NCBI RefSeq assembly: GCF_007992215.1
Contig: NZ_BJZV01000018.1
Coordinates: forward strand, 28,422 to 92,421
Direction: 5' to 3'
From: Methylobacterium gnaphalii
GTDB taxonomy: Bacteria; Pseudomonadota; Alphaproteobacteria; Rhizobiales; Beijerinckiaceae
DNA length: 64,000 nt
In this document: positions 16,826 to 25,956 of the stretch, piece by piece
How the letters are laid out: every line of letters begins with the position of its first letter
Numbering within the stretch: the first letter of the stretch is position 1
Translations under genes and position numbers: made by a program
The notes under the pieces: generated by a model
What the model was told of the DNA's origin: nothing
Seen by the model: the letters and a program-made list of their open reading frames with translations, nothing else
The model's database searches: none

Positions 16826-17893
16826 TCAGGCGTCGATGCGCGGATCGAGCGAGCCGTCGGCGTAGCGCTTGGCCATCTGCGCGACGGAGACCGGGCGGAT
16901 CTTGGAGCCCTGGCCGGCGGTGTTGAACTCCTCGAAGCGCTGCTTGCAGAGCTTCGTCATCGCGTCCATCGCAGGCTTCAGATACTTGCGCGGATCGAAT
17001 TCCGACGGGTTCTCGGTGAGGACCTTCCGGATCTGGCCGGTCATCGCCATGCGGTTGTCGGTGTCGATGTTGATCTTGCGCACGCCGTGCTTGATGCCGC
17101 GCTGGATCTCCTCCACCGGCACGCCCCAGGTCGGCTTCATCTGGCCGCCATACTGGTTGATGATGTCCTGGAGGTCCTGCGGCACGGATGAGGACCCGTG
17201 CATCACGAGATGGGTGTTCGGCAGGCGGCGGTGAATCTCCTCGATGACGTTCATCGCGAGAACGTCGCCGTCGGGCTGCTTCGTGAACTTGTAGGCGCCG
17301 TGACTGGTGCCCATGGCGACGGCGAGCGCGTCGACCTTGGTCTCACGCACGAACTTCACAGCCTCATCGGGATCCGTCAGGAGCTGGTCGTGCGAGAGAA
17401 CGCCCTCGGCGCCGTGGCCGTCCTCGGCCTCGCCCTGGCCGCTCTCCAGTGAGCCAAGCACGCCGAGCTCGCCCTCGACCGAGACGCCGGCCCAATGCGC
17501 CATCTTGGTGACGTTCCGGGTGATCTCGACGTTGTAGGCATAGTCGGCCGGTGTCTTGCCGTCGGCTTTCAGCGAGCCATCCATCATCACCGAGGTGAAG
17601 CCGTACTGGATCGCGGTGGCGCAGGTGGCTTCGTTGTTGCCGTGGTCGAGATGCATGCAGACGGGAATGTGCGGGTAGATCTCGACGAGGCCATCGATGA
17701 GCTTGGCCAGCACCACGTCGTTCGCATAGGCGCGCGCGCCGCGGCTCGCCTGCAGGATCACGGGCGAATCCGTGGCATCCGCCGCCGCCATGATGGCGAG
17801 ACCCTGCTCCATGTTGTTCAGGTTGAACGCCGGAACGCCGTAGCCGTGCTCGGCGGCGTGATCGAGAAGCTGCCGAAGGGTGATGCGTGCCAT
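16826..17893 (-). CDS. fba: Class II fructose-bisphosphate aldolase
   Basis: Cleaves fructose-1,6-bisphosphate to glyceraldehyde-3-phosphate and dihydroxyacetone phosphate, or condenses them in gluconeogenesis. The 355-residue protein shows the zinc-site segment [13 protein letters not shown] near residue 80, EGELGVLGS near residue 141, GTSHGAYK near 205, VMHGSSSVP near 230 and INIDTDNR near 275. The long form with its extended C-terminus matches the Calvin-cycle-type class II subgroup. It follows pgk after about 194 bases that hold a palindromic repeat, so it may have its own promoter. Confidence 0.95.
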   Translation of the reverse strand: MARITLRQLLDHAAEHGYGVPAFNLNNMEQGLAIMAAADATDSPVILQASRGARAYANDVVLAKLIDGLVEIYPHIPVCMHLDHGNNEATCATAIQYGFTSVMMDGSLKADGKTPADYAYNVEITRNVTKMAHWAGVSVEGELGVLGSLESGQGEAEDGHGAEGVLSHDQLLTDPDEAVKFVRETKVDALAVAMGTSHGAYKFTKQPDGDVLAMNVIEEIHRRLPNTHLVMHGSSSVPQDLQDIINQYGGQMKPTWGVPVEEIQRGIKHGVRKINIDTDNRMAMTGQIRKVLTENPSEFDPRKYLKPAMDAMTKLCKQRFEEFNTAGQGSKIRPVSVAQMAKRYADGSLDPRIDA

Positions 17894-18020
17894 GGTCCGT
17901 TGTCCCCCGATCCAATGCGATCGGCGCCGCTCGGCCGATCCAATCCCGGCACCCCTCCTGAGGCGCCGTAGCGAAGTGAAAACCTCGAGCGAGGCCTCCC
18001 GTCGTCTCGCGCTCCCCAGG

Positions 18021-18062
18021 GCCCTCTTTCGAGGCTGCTGCGCAGCACCTCAGGATGAGGCG
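18021..18062. repeat. Intergenic repeat with central hairpin
   Basis: The core CTGCTGCGCAGCA is a near-palindrome, flanked by CTCTTTCGAGG and ACCTCAGGATGAGG. On the other strand it begins CCTCATCCTGAGG, a repeat form frequent between genes in Methylobacterium and related Rhizobiales, from memory. It lies between pgk and fba. Confidence 0.5.
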
Positions 18063-18087
18063 GAGGGGCGGGATCGCGCGATAAGGC

Positions 18088-19287
18088 TCAGTTCTTCGCG
18101 CGCAAAGCCTCGACGCCCGGCAGTTCCTTGCCCTCCAGCCATTCTAGGAACGCACCGCCGGCCGTCGAGACGTAGGTGAAGGTTTCACCGACGCCCGCAT
18201 GGTTCAGCGCGGCGACCGTGTCACCGCCGCCGGCCACGGAGACGAGCTTGCCGGCTTTGGTGCGCTCGGCCGCGTGCTGGGCCGCCGCGACAGTGGCCGC
18301 ATCGAACGGCGTCAGCTCGAAGGCGCCGAGGGGGCCGTTCCAGACAAGGGTTGCCGCCTCGTCGATCGCTGCGTTGACCACCCCTACCGAATCCGGGCCG
18401 GCATCGAGGATCATCGCGTCGGACGGCACCGCGTCGACGGCGATTGTCTCAATCGGCGGGTTGGCCTTGAATTCCTTGGCGGTCACCACGTCGGTCGGAA
18501 GGATGATGCGGCACTTGGCAGCCTTGGCCGCCTCGACGATGCGCTTGGCGGTGTCGGCGAGATCCTTCTCGCACAGCGACTTGCCGACATCCTTGCCCTG
18601 CGCGTGCAGGAAGGTGTTGGCCATGCCGCCGCCGATCACGAGCATGTCGACCTTGGCGACGAGGTTCTGCAGCAGATCGATCTTGGTGGAGACCTTGGCG
18701 CCGCCGACCAGTGCAATGACCGGGTGCTTCGGTGCTTCGAGGCCCTTGGTCAGGGCGTCGAGCTCAGCCTGCATGCCGCGGCCGGCATAGGCCGGGAGCA
18801 GACGGGTGATGCCCTCGGTCGAGGCGTGCGCGCGATGGGCAGCGGAGAAGGCGTCGTTGACGTAGAGATCGCCGTTCTCGGCGAGCGCCCTCGCGAAATC
18901 CGGATCGTTCTTCTCCTCGCCCGCATGGTAGCGGGTGTTTTCGAGAAGCAGGACGTCACCGTCCTTCAGAGCGGCGACGGCGGCCTTGGCCGGCTCGCCG
19001 ACGCAATCGTCGGCGAAGGCCACCGGCTTGCCGAGCGCCTGCGAGAGCGGGCCGACGACGGGCTGCAGCGACTCCTTCGGATCGCGCTTGCCCTTCGGGC
19101 GTCCGAAATGCGCGAGCAGGACGACACGGCCGCCCTTGTCGGCGATCTCGCGGATCGTCGGAACGATGCGCTCGATCCGGGTGGCGTCGGTGACGCGGCC
19201 TACTTCCATCGGCACGTTGAGATCGACGCGGACGAGGACGCGCTGACCGGCAAGCGCGCCGGCATCATCGAGTGTACGAAAGGTCAT
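18088..19287 (-). CDS. pgk: Phosphoglycerate kinase
   Basis: Transfers a phosphate between 1,3-bisphosphoglycerate and ADP; in serine-cycle methylotrophs it runs toward sugar phosphates. The 399-residue protein has the N-terminal RVDLNVPME, the substrate-binding [13 protein letters not shown], the domain-hinge region [14 protein letters not shown] and the nucleotide-binding [13 protein letters not shown] near the C-terminus. It is complete. It lies 11 bases upstream of... rather, its start at 19287 follows the coiled-coil membrane protein gene by 10 bases, so they are probably cotranscribed from the gap promoter. Confidence 0.97.
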   Translation of the reverse strand: MTFRTLDDAGALAGQRVLVRVDLNVPMEVGRVTDATRIERIVPTIREIADKGGRVVLLAHFGRPKGKRDPKESLQPVVGPLSQALGKPVAFADDCVGEPAKAAVAALKDGDVLLLENTRYHAGEEKNDPDFARALAENGDLYVNDAFSAAHRAHASTEGITRLLPAYAGRGMQAELDALTKGLEAPKHPVIALVGGAKVSTKIDLLQNLVAKVDMLVIGGGMANTFLHAQGKDVGKSLCEKDLADTAKRIVEAAKAAKCRIILPTDVVTAKEFKANPPIETIAVDAVPSDAMILDAGPDSVGVVNAAIDEAATLVWNGPLGAFELTPFDAATVAAAQHAAERTKAGKLVSVAGGGDTVAALNHAGVGETFTYVSTAGGAFLEWLEGKELPGVEALRAKN

Positions 19288-19297
19288 CGGGTCTCGC

Positions 19298-19783
19298 TTA
19301 GGGCTGCGAGGCCGCCGGGGCGGCGCGCTGGGGCAGCATGCTGTCGACGTTGAGGCGCTGGACGGCCACCATCAGGACGACGGTGAGCACAGAGGTGATG
19401 ATCGCGGTGAGCACCAGGGCGCCGGTGCCGGGGCTACGCTTCACGCGCTCGTTGATCGCGCGGACTTCGCTGCGCAGCGCCGCGAGATCGGACTGCCGGG
19501 CAACCTCGTTCATGCGGGTCGTGGCGCCCTCGATCTTGTCCTCCATGCGGGAGAGCAGCGACTCGGAGCGGGCGTACTTGTCCTCGATGCGCGCCGTCTT
19601 GTCCTCGATCCGGGCGAGTTGGTCGCCGACGGCGGAGCCGGCAGGGGCCGGCGCGCTCGGAGAGACGGCAGGCTTGTCGGCGATGGGAGCCGGGGCCGAG
19701 GCCGTGACTGGCGTCGGAGCGGGCGCGGGGGAGGACGGGATGAAGCTCTCTCCGGAGGGCTTGGTCTGAGCGTCGTCGGCCAT
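19298..19783 (-). CDS. Membrane protein with N-terminal coiled coil, between gap and pgk
   Basis: A 161-residue protein of unknown function. Residues 1-55 are Pro/Ala/Ser-rich and disordered. Residues 55-120 form a heptad-like helix with [27 protein letters not shown] repeats (split here by a charged hinge), ending in an NERVKR stretch. One hydrophobic segment near 125-145 ([19 protein letters not shown]) makes it a single-pass membrane protein. The ATG at 19783 is chosen over the ATG at 19819. Its place inside the gap-pgk operon (10 bases before pgk) is unusual, and nothing suggests an enzymatic role. Confidence 0.7.
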   Translation of the reverse strand: MADDAQTKPSGESFIPSSPAPAPTPVTASAPAPIADKPAVSPSAPAPAGSAVGDQLARIEDKTARIEDKYARSESLLSRMEDKIEGATTRMNEVARQSDLAALRSEVRAINERVKRSPGTGALVLTAIITSVLTVVLMVAVQRLNVDSMLPQRAAPAASQP

Positions 19784-19824
19784 CGTTGGGGTCACTCCGG
19801 CTGTCGTTCGGGTCAGCAATGGAA

Positions 19825-19845
19825 CGGGGGGCGAAACGCCCCCCG
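19825..19845 (-). terminator. Perfect hairpin after gap
   Basis: CGGGGGGCG at 19825-19833 pairs perfectly with CGCCCCCCG at 19837-19845 around a 3-base loop, 8 bases after the gap stop on the minus strand. There is no T-run. It could end gap transcripts partially or stabilise the gap mRNA, setting a higher level of GAPDH than of the downstream genes. Confidence 0.5.
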
Positions 19846-19852
19846 GAAACGA

Positions 19853-20860
19853 TCAGATCAGCTTGGCCATGGCCACGGCCGTATCGGCCATGCGGTTTGA
19901 GAAGCCCCACTCGTTGTCGTACCAGGACAGGATGCGAACGAAGGTGCCGTCCATGACCTTGGTCTGGTCGAGGTGGAAGGTTGACGAGTGCGGGTCGTGG
20001 TTGAAGTCGACCGAGACGTTCGGCTGGTCGGTATAGGCCAGCACGCCCTTGAGCGGGCCGTCGGCGGCCTTCCGGATCGCCTCGTTGATCTCCTGGGCCG
20101 TGGTCTCGCGCTTGGCGGTGAAGACCAGGTCGACGGCGGAGACGTTCGGGGTCGGCACGCGGATCGAGGTGCCGTCGAGCTTGCCCTTCAGCTCCGGCAG
20201 CACGAGGCCGACGGCCTTGGCGGCACCGGTCGAAGTCGGGATCATCGAGAGCGCAGCGGCGCGGGCCCGGTAGAGATCCTTGTGCATCTGGTCGAGCGAC
20301 GGCTGGTCGTTTGTGTAGGAGTGGATCGTCGTCATGAAGCCGCGCTCGATCCCGACGGTGTCGTGCAGCACCTTGGCGACCGGCACCAGGCAGTTGGTGG
20401 TGCAGGAGGCGTTCGAGACGACGACGTGGTCGGCGGTCAGCTCGTCATGGTTGACGCCGTAGACGACCGTGAGGTCGGCACCGTCGGCCGGAGCCGAGAC
20501 GAGGACGCGCCGGGCACCTGCATCGAGATGCGCCTTGGCCTTTTCCTTCGAGGTGAAGATGCCGGTGCATTCCAGCGCGATGTCGACGCCAAGATCGCGG
20601 TGCGGCAGCTCGGCCGGGTTGCGCACGGCGGTGACTTTGATGCGCTTGCCGTCGACGACGATGAACTCGCCATCCACCTTCACGTCCGCGTTGAAGCGGC
20701 CATGGATCGAGTCGAAGCGCAGCAGGTGGGCGTTCGTCTCCACCGGGCCGAGATCGTTGATGGCAACGACCTCGATATCCTTGCGGCCGGCCTCGTGGAT
20801 AGCGCGCAGGACGTTGCGACCGATGCGTCCGAACCCGTTGATGGCAACCTTCACGGTCAC
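19853..20860 (-). CDS. gap: Glyceraldehyde-3-phosphate dehydrogenase
   Basis: Type I GAPDH, 335 residues, which oxidises and phosphorylates glyceraldehyde-3-phosphate or works in reverse during sugar synthesis. The N-terminal NAD(P) fold is [14 protein letters not shown]. The active-site cysteine lies in [12 protein letters not shown] and the C-terminal contact region is [12 protein letters not shown]. It is the first gene of the gap - coiled-coil protein - pgk unit on the minus strand, and its promoter must lie in the gap upstream of 20860. Confidence 0.97.
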   Translation of the reverse strand: MTVKVAINGFGRIGRNVLRAIHEAGRKDIEVVAINDLGPVETNAHLLRFDSIHGRFNADVKVDGEFIVVDGKRIKVTAVRNPAELPHRDLGVDIALECTGIFTSKEKAKAHLDAGARRVLVSAPADGADLTVVYGVNHDELTADHVVVSNASCTTNCLVPVAKVLHDTVGIERGFMTTIHSYTNDQPSLDQMHKDLYRARAAALSMIPTSTGAAKAVGLVLPELKGKLDGTSIRVPTPNVSAVDLVFTAKRETTAQEINEAIRKAADGPLKGVLAYTDQPNVSVDFNHDPHSSTFHLDQTKVMDGTFVRILSWYDNEWGFSNRMADTAVAMAKLI

Positions 20861-21246
20861 GGCGTGACTCCTTCACAAAAAACGGCGTTCCGACGCCGTG
20901 CGATCAGCTCGTGCAATGGCACTGACCAAACAGTACGTCGCCCGCTCCATGACGGCTCCGCTTGAACCTCGGATGAACCGATGCCGTTCCACGGCGTCGC
21001 GCACCGAGCGCCACTCGCGACCGTCCGGAGAACGGACGATCTGCGCGAGGAGCCGGGAGCTGTCACGGGCGAAAATTCCGGGAAACTGCGCACGCCTCGA
21101 AAGGAGCGTGGCGGGCGCCGGCTCTCTAACATGGGGCTGGGGGCTGTCAAAGGACAGGGGCGTGTTGCCAACGACGATTATGATGAGGCGACGGCTGGAA
21201 AATTCCCGCTCTTCGGGCGACACCATGAGCGCGGGAGAGGTTGCGA
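20861..21246. other. Gap between gap and the DUF4164 gene
   Basis: A divergent intergenic stretch of about 386 bases. It should hold the promoters of gap (leftward) and of the DUF4164-zapA unit (rightward), but I see no clear -35/-10 pair, riboswitch or gene. Short ORFs here are shadows without ribosome sites. Confidence 0.4.
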
Positions 21247-21534
21247 ATGTCGTTAGTGGAGGACGCGCTTAGACGGCTGGATCTGGCCATGGTGCGCCTC
21301 GAGGCCGCGGTGACGCGGCGGGTCGAGGCCGACGAGGCCCGCGCCGACCGGGACATCGAGCTGGCGCTGATGGACGAGGACCGCGCGCGGCTCGCCGCCG
21401 AGCTCGACGCTGCGAGCGCGCAGCTCGCCCGCATGGCGAACGTCACGGGCGAGGTCGAGCGCCGGATCGACCGGGCCATCGACACGGTTTCGACCGTGCT
21501 CGATCGCCGGGTGCCACCGCGTCCGGGCGCCTGA
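21247..21534 (+). CDS. DUF4164-like coiled-coil protein
   Basis: A 95-residue, almost fully helical, highly charged protein (VEDALRRLDLAMVRLEAAV, then heptads to about residue 85). It matches the small DUF4164 proteins that sit just upstream of zapA in Rhizobiales. No enzymatic motif is present; a role as a cell-division accessory is inferred from position only. The ATG at 21247 is preferred over the ATG at 21241, which overlaps the same frame. It is 11 bases from zapA. Confidence 0.75.
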   Translation: MSLVEDALRRLDLAMVRLEAAVTRRVEADEARADRDIELALMDEDRARLAAELDAASAQLARMANVTGEVERRIDRAIDTVSTVLDRRVPPRPGA

Positions 21535-21545
21535 GGGAGAGCGGC

Positions 21546-21914
21546 TTGGCCCACGTCACCGTCACCATCGCCGGCAAAACCTACCGCATGGCCTGCGGCG
21601 AGGGCGAGGAGGAGCATCTGACGAAGCTCGCCTCCAGTTTCGACGAGCGCGTCGCCGAGATGCGCAAGGCCTTCGGCGAAATCGGCGACATGCGCCTCCA
21701 CGTCATGGCCGCACTGACCATCTCCGACGAGTTGGCGGAGCTGAAACGGCGCTTCGCCGCGCTGGGGGCGGAAACTGCAGGTTTGCGCGATGCGGCGTCG
21801 TCCAGTGAGGCACAGTTGGCCGAAGGGATTGAGCGAACGGCGGAGCGGATCGAGCGGCTGACGCAGGCGCTGACAGCGCCGACCGGCAAGGGCAAAGGCG
21901 ATCAGAACGCCTGA
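21546..21914 (+). CDS. zapA: Cell division protein ZapA
   Basis: ZapA binds FtsZ filaments and bundles them at the division ring. The 122-residue protein has the typical N-terminal segment VTVTIAGKTYRMACGEGEEEHL, then a helical coiled-coil to the C-terminus, and slightly exceeds the usual 100-110 residues. Translation must start at the TTG at 21546, with GAGGGAGAGC upstream as the ribosome site. It is followed by the 6S RNA gene and the 5-formyl-THF cyclo-ligase, the order seen in many alphaproteobacteria. Confidence 0.9.
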   Translation: MAHVTVTIAGKTYRMACGEGEEEHLTKLASSFDERVAEMRKAFGEIGDMRLHVMAALTISDELAELKRRFAALGAETAGLRDAASSSEAQLAEGIERTAERIERLTQALTAPTGKGKGDQNA

Positions 21915-22010
21915 CGTTGCGGTCCAGGCCGACCGCGACGAGTCCAGGCACACGATTTCCGCAGGCTGTGCGTTCAATCCACTGGCGCAGCAGGCACACC
22001 GGTATTACAT

Positions 22011-22182
22011 CGGGGTGGCGGGGCTGCAGGGTTCGACTGGAGCACTATCCCCGGGGCCTTATCGACTCCCTCGGGAGCTGTCACTGGCCTCGTCCCTGGA
22101 CTTGGCCAACACGGCGCCCACCTACTCTGTAGGTTTCCCGGGATCGATCCTCCGACGGCCCACGTGGCTCCGCACCCTTTCT
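22011..22182 (+). ncRNA. ssrS: 6S RNA (ssrS)
   Basis: The stretch between zapA and the 5-formyl-THF cyclo-ligase gene folds like 6S RNA. The terminal stem pairs GGGTG-CGGGGCT (22013-22025, one bulged G) with GGCTCCGCACCC (22166-22177). Inside are CCCCGGGG and CTCCCTCGGGAG segments and a GC-rich 3' hairpin (CCTACTCTGTAGG) as expected of the interrupted rod around the open bubble. 6S RNA mimics an open promoter and sequesters the housekeeping RNA polymerase in stationary phase. The zapA-ssrS-ygfA order is a known genomic hallmark. Ends are approximate. A possible -10 lies near 22002-22008 (GTATTAC). Confidence 0.75.
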
Positions 22183-22187
22183 CAGAA

Positions 22188-22772
22188 ATGTCAGACGCTT
22201 CCCTCCTCTCCGAAAAGGCCCGGCTGCGGGCAGAGGTGCTCGCCCGGCGCGACGCGCTCGATCTCGACGCGCGCAAGGCCGGCTCCCGAACGGTGGCGGA
22301 GACCGTCATCGCGATCCCCGGTCTCGCCGAGGCCGAGTTGGTGGGTGGTTTCTGGCCGATCCGCAGCGAGATCGACCCTCGCCCGATCATGGAAAAACTC
22401 TTCGCGCGCGGACAGCGCGTGGCCTTGCCGAAGGTGACACCGGATGGGCTCGTCTTCCGCGAATGGCGGGCCGGCGAGGCGCTGGTGCGCGGCGGCTTCG
22501 GACTGAGCGAGCCGCGCGACGACCTGCCGGAGGTGTTTCCCACTGCCCTGATCGTGCCGCTCGCCGTCTTCGACCGGACCGGCAACCGCATCGGCTACGG
22601 CAAGGGCTATTACGATAAGGCGATCGAGCGTCTGTCCCGCCGTGGCCCGCTGCTCACCATCGGCATCGCCTATTCCGTGCAGGAGGCGGCGCATGTGCCG
22701 GCGGAGGCGCATGACCAGCCCCTCGACCATCTCGTCACCGAGACCGGTCCTGTTCCCTTGATTCGCGCATGA
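22188..22772 (+). CDS. fthC: 5-formyltetrahydrofolate cyclo-ligase
   Basis: Converts 5-formyl-THF to 5,10-methenyl-THF with ATP, recovering folate that drains from the one-carbon pool, important in methylotrophs. The 194-residue protein has the family signatures GFWPIRSEID, then RIGYGKGYYDKAIERL (ATP/Mg loop) and ends normally. E. coli calls the homologue YgfA. The ATG at 22188 lies within the 3' end of the 6S RNA region, so the two may share a transcript, as in gammaproteobacteria. A GTG at 22164 is also open, but the ATG matches the family start better. Confidence 0.92.
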   Translation: MSDASLLSEKARLRAEVLARRDALDLDARKAGSRTVAETVIAIPGLAEAELVGGFWPIRSEIDPRPIMEKLFARGQRVALPKVTPDGLVFREWRAGEALVRGGFGLSEPRDDLPEVFPTALIVPLAVFDRTGNRIGYGKGYYDKAIERLSRRGPLLTIGIAYSVQEAAHVPAEAHDQPLDHLVTETGPVPLIRA

Positions 22773-22831
22773 CGCGGATCAGTGGAATCCGGTTTTCGGA
22801 TCATCTTATGCGCCACCTAGAGGCTTAGCGA

Positions 22832-23653
22832 GTGCGCCTTCTCTTCCTCGGCGACATCGTAGGCCGTCCCGGCCGCCATGTGGTGACCGACCGTCTGCCG
22901 GCCCTCCGCGAGCGGTGGCGCCTCGATTGCGTGGTGATCAATGGTGAGAACGCCGCCGGCGGGTTCGGCATCACCGAGTCGATCTGCGACGAGGTTCTGG
23001 GTGCCGGCGCGGACGTCATCACGCTGGGCAACCACTCCTTCGACCAGCGCGAGGCGCTTGTCTTCATCGAGCGCCAGCCGCGCCTGATCCGCCCCGCGAA
23101 CTACCCGCCCGGCACCCCCGGCCGCGGCGCGACCGTGATCGAGACCCGCAGCGGCGCTCGGGTGCTGGTGGTCAATGTCATGGGCCGGCTCTTCATCGAC
23201 CCGATGGACGATCCCTTCACGGCGGTCGACCGCGAACTCGCCGCCTGTCCGCTTCGCGACGCCGCCGACGCCGTCATCGTCGACGTCCATGCCGAGGCGA
23301 CCAGCGAGAAGGAGGCTTTCGGCTGGCATCTCGACGGTCGCGCGAGCCTCGTCGTCGGCACGCACACCCACGTGCCCACCGCCGACCATCGCATCCTTCC
23401 CGGCGGCACCGCCTACCTGACCGATGCCGGCATGTGCGGCGACTACGATTCCATGCTCGGCATGCAGAAGGAGGAGCCCCTGCGCCGCTTCCTCCAGAAA
23501 ACGCCCGGCTCGCGCCTCGAGCCGGCGCAGGGCGAGGGCACGCTCTGCGGCATCGCCGTCGAAACCGACGACGCGACCGGGCTCGCCAGATCGGTCCATG
23601 CTGTGCGCCTCGGGCCGCACCTGGAGGAAACTTGGCCACGCGGGTGGGATTGA
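22832..23653 (+). CDS. YmdB-type metallophosphoesterase
   Basis: A 273-residue calcineurin-like phosphoesterase of the TIGR00282/YmdB family. Metal-binding motifs are LGDIVGRPGR at the N-terminus, NGENAAGGFG near 45, LGNHSFDQ near 68, and GTHTHVPTADHRI near 175. Bacillus YmdB hydrolyses cyclic nucleotides and affects sporulation/biofilm decisions, but that role cannot be transferred here. The start is GTG at 22832. It follows fthC by 59 bases and is upstream of the MotA-like gene. Confidence 0.88.
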   Translation: MRLLFLGDIVGRPGRHVVTDRLPALRERWRLDCVVINGENAAGGFGITESICDEVLGAGADVITLGNHSFDQREALVFIERQPRLIRPANYPPGTPGRGATVIETRSGARVLVVNVMGRLFIDPMDDPFTAVDRELAACPLRDAADAVIVDVHAEATSEKEAFGWHLDGRASLVVGTHTHVPTADHRILPGGTAYLTDAGMCGDYDSMLGMQKEEPLRRFLQKTPGSRLEPAQGEGTLCGIAVETDDATGLARSVHAVRLGPHLEETWPRGWD

Positions 23654-23775
23654 GGATCAAGTACGGGTTGCGGACCGCTCCGCCGTCTTGATCGGCCTGG
23701 GTCCAGCCTCCAGAGTGCGGCACGACCGAGCTCGCCTCTCCAGGCAAGGGTTCGGCCCAACCGAACCCGGATTCG

Positions 23776-24756
23776 ATGGTGGCTCGACCCGCATCCCCTC
23801 CGCTGAAGAAACCCGGCATCTACCTCGTGCGGATGTTGGTGTTCCTGATCCTCGTTGGGTTCCTCGCCTTCGTTCTCTTCCGGCAGATCACGCCGGCCTT
23901 CCTCGCCAATCCCGGCCTCAATGGTCTGATTCTCGGCGTTCTGCTGATCGCCGTGCTGCTCGCCTTTGGGCAGGTGATCCGGCTGTTTCGCGAAGTCTCC
24001 TACGTCAATGCCGTCGCCACCGGACAGACGCCGCCGAAGGCTAGGCCGACCCTGCTCGGCCCGCTTGTCCCGGCAATTGCTGCACGCACGGACGGCGCCA
24101 CGCTGTCCGGCACCCGCGCTCATCTCGACACCACCGCTGCCCGGCTCGACGAGGGCCGCGAGATCCTGCGTTACGTGTCCGGCATCCTGATCCTGCTCGG
24201 CCTGCTCGGCACCTTCTGGGGCCTGATCGACACGCTTTCGGCGGTGGGCGGCGTGATCAGCGGCATGCGCGGCGGCGGTGATGCTGCGGTGATGTTCGAC
24301 GAGCTCAAGAACGGCCTTGCCGTGCCGCTCTCGGGCATCGGGCTCGCCTTCTCCGCGTCCCTGTTCGGCCTCGCCAGCTCGCTGATCGTCGGCTTTCTCG
24401 ACCTCCAGGCCGGCCAAGCCCATGCCCGCTTCCATAACGAGTTGGAGGATTGGCTGGTCTCCGGCGAGGATCAGGCCGTGACCGTCAGAGACGGCGCGGC
24501 CTCGCAGCAGGGCGCGGCTCTGTCGCGCGAGTTGCAGGAAACCCTGGAGCGCCTCAGCAAGCAGATCGCTGAAGGCAGCGGTGGCCGCACGGCGACACAG
24601 GCCATGACCAACCTCGCCGAGGGCATCCAGGGCCTCGTGCAGCATATGCGCGCCGAGCAGCAGATGATCCGCGACTGGGTCGAAGCCCAGGCGAGCCGCG
24701 AGAAGGAACTGAAGCAGGTGCTCGACCGGCTGAGCCGTGAGCGGGTCGAGTCCTGA
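23776..24756 (+). CDS. MotA/TolQ/ExbB-like proton channel protein
   Basis: A 326-residue membrane protein. Hydrophobic segments at about 16-38, 49-67, 131-152 and 176-199 give the four-helix layout of MotA/ExbB relatives. GTFWGLIDTLSAVG (about 153) and LAVPLSGIGLAFSASLFGLASSLIVG (split by Gly turns) carry the conserved Thr/Gly channel residues of that family. A helical soluble tail follows. Its partner is the OmpA-domain gene that overlaps it by one base. No flagellar, TonB or Tol gene is nearby, so the pair is probably a stator-like device for cell-wall work rather than motility. Confidence 0.8.
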   Translation: MVARPASPPLKKPGIYLVRMLVFLILVGFLAFVLFRQITPAFLANPGLNGLILGVLLIAVLLAFGQVIRLFREVSYVNAVATGQTPPKARPTLLGPLVPAIAARTDGATLSGTRAHLDTTAARLDEGREILRYVSGILILLGLLGTFWGLIDTLSAVGGVISGMRGGGDAAVMFDELKNGLAVPLSGIGLAFSASLFGLASSLIVGFLDLQAGQAHARFHNELEDWLVSGEDQAVTVRDGAASQQGAALSRELQETLERLSKQIAEGSGGRTATQAMTNLAEGIQGLVQHMRAEQQMIRDWVEAQASREKELKQVLDRLSRERVES

Positions 24757-25769
24757 TGGCGTCGAGCCGAGGCCGCACGCATCGCAGCATCAACGTCTGG
24801 CCGGGCTATGTCGATGCGCTCGCGACGCTGCTGCTCTCGGTCGTGTTCCTGCTGACGATTTTCGTCGTCGGGCAGTTCTTCCTCTCGCAGGAGCTGACCG
24901 GGCGCGACGAGGTTCTGAATCGCCTCAACCGCCAGATTGCCGATCTCACCGACCTCTTGGCCCTGGAGCGCTCGAACCGGCGCACACAGGAAGAGACGGC
25001 CGCGTCGCTCAAGAACAGCCTCGAGCGCGCCGAGAGCGACCGGGACCGCCTGCAGGCGCTGAACGACGCCGCGCAGGCTGCCAAGGGGCAGTCGTCCGAG
25101 GTCGACAAGCAACTCGAAGCCGAGCGCGGCGCCACCGCGCGGGCGCAGAACCAGATCGATGTGCTCAACGAGCAGATCCGCGCCATGCGCCGTCAGCTCG
25201 CCGCCCTGGAGGACGCGCTCTCGGCCTCGGAGAAGCGCGACAAGGAGAGCCAGGCCCGCATCGCCGATCTCGGCAGCCGTCTGAACGTGGCTTTGGCCCA
25301 GCGCGTCCAGGAACTCGCCCGCTACCGCTCCGACTTCTTCGGGCGGCTGCGCCAAATCATCGGCAGCCGCTCCGACATCCGCATCGTCGGCGACCGCTTC
25401 GTACTCCAATCGGAGGTTCTGTTTCCCGCCGGCTCCGCCAGCCTGAAACCCGAGGCCGGCCCGGAGATCGACCGCATCGCCAGCGCGATCCTCGATATCT
25501 CGAAGGAGATTCCTGCGGATATTCCTTGGGTGCTACGCGTCGACGGGCACACCGATTCACGGCCGATTCAATCGGCGCAGTTTCCCTCGAACTGGTCCCT
25601 GTCGGCGGCCCGCGCCATCGCGGTGGTGCAGTATCTGAGAGGCAAGGGCATCCCGCCGCAAAGGATGCTCGCGGGCGCGTTCGGCGAGTTCCAGCCCCTG
25701 GATACGGGCACGACCGAAGAGGCCTATGCCAAGAACCGGCGGATCGAGATGAAGCTGACGGAGCGGTGA
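24756..25769 (+). CDS. OmpA-domain peptidoglycan-binding protein, partner of the MotA-like protein
   Basis: A 337-residue protein with a single membrane anchor near residues 22-45 (LATLLLSVVFLLTIFVVGQF), a long coiled coil from about 55 to 190, and an OmpA-like domain at 200-337 that includes VLFPAGSASLKPEA and VDGHTDSRPI. The layout is that of MotB/TolR-like proteins, whose OmpA domain grips peptidoglycan. The membrane helix begins with INVWPGYVDALATLL; the Asp there could be the proton-binding residue. The ATG overlaps the stop of the upstream gene (TGATG). The two form a clear operon. Confidence 0.82.
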   Translation: MASSRGRTHRSINVWPGYVDALATLLLSVVFLLTIFVVGQFFLSQELTGRDEVLNRLNRQIADLTDLLALERSNRRTQEETAASLKNSLERAESDRDRLQALNDAAQAAKGQSSEVDKQLEAERGATARAQNQIDVLNEQIRAMRRQLAALEDALSASEKRDKESQARIADLGSRLNVALAQRVQELARYRSDFFGRLRQIIGSRSDIRIVGDRFVLQSEVLFPAGSASLKPEAGPEIDRIASAILDISKEIPADIPWVLRVDGHTDSRPIQSAQFPSNWSLSAARAIAVVQYLRGKGIPPQRMLAGAFGEFQPLDTGTTEEAYAKNRRIEMKLTER

Positions 25770-25800
25770 GGCGCTCTGCATAGGGCTCCAAGAACAACGC

Positions 25801-25946
25801 CGTCATTCCGGGCCCGCGCAGCGGCAACCGGAATCCACGACTAAGGCACGATGGCCGGCTCGGACTTCCACATCAGCAGTGGATTGCCGTCTGCGACCTG
25901 CCCCTTCGGATCCGGGTCTTGCCTCTGGCGAGTCCCGCCATGACGG
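25801..25946. repeat. Intergenic repeat with CGTCAT...ATGACG ends
   Basis: The stretch begins CGTCATTCCGGG and ends with CCCGCCATGACGGGAG, inverted termini around a GC-rich centre, with GGAATCCAC inside. It resembles the dispersed extragenic elements of Rhizobiales that begin CGTCATTCC. It lies between convergent genes and codes for nothing recognisable. Confidence 0.4.
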
Positions 25947-25956
25947 GAGCGGGCGT

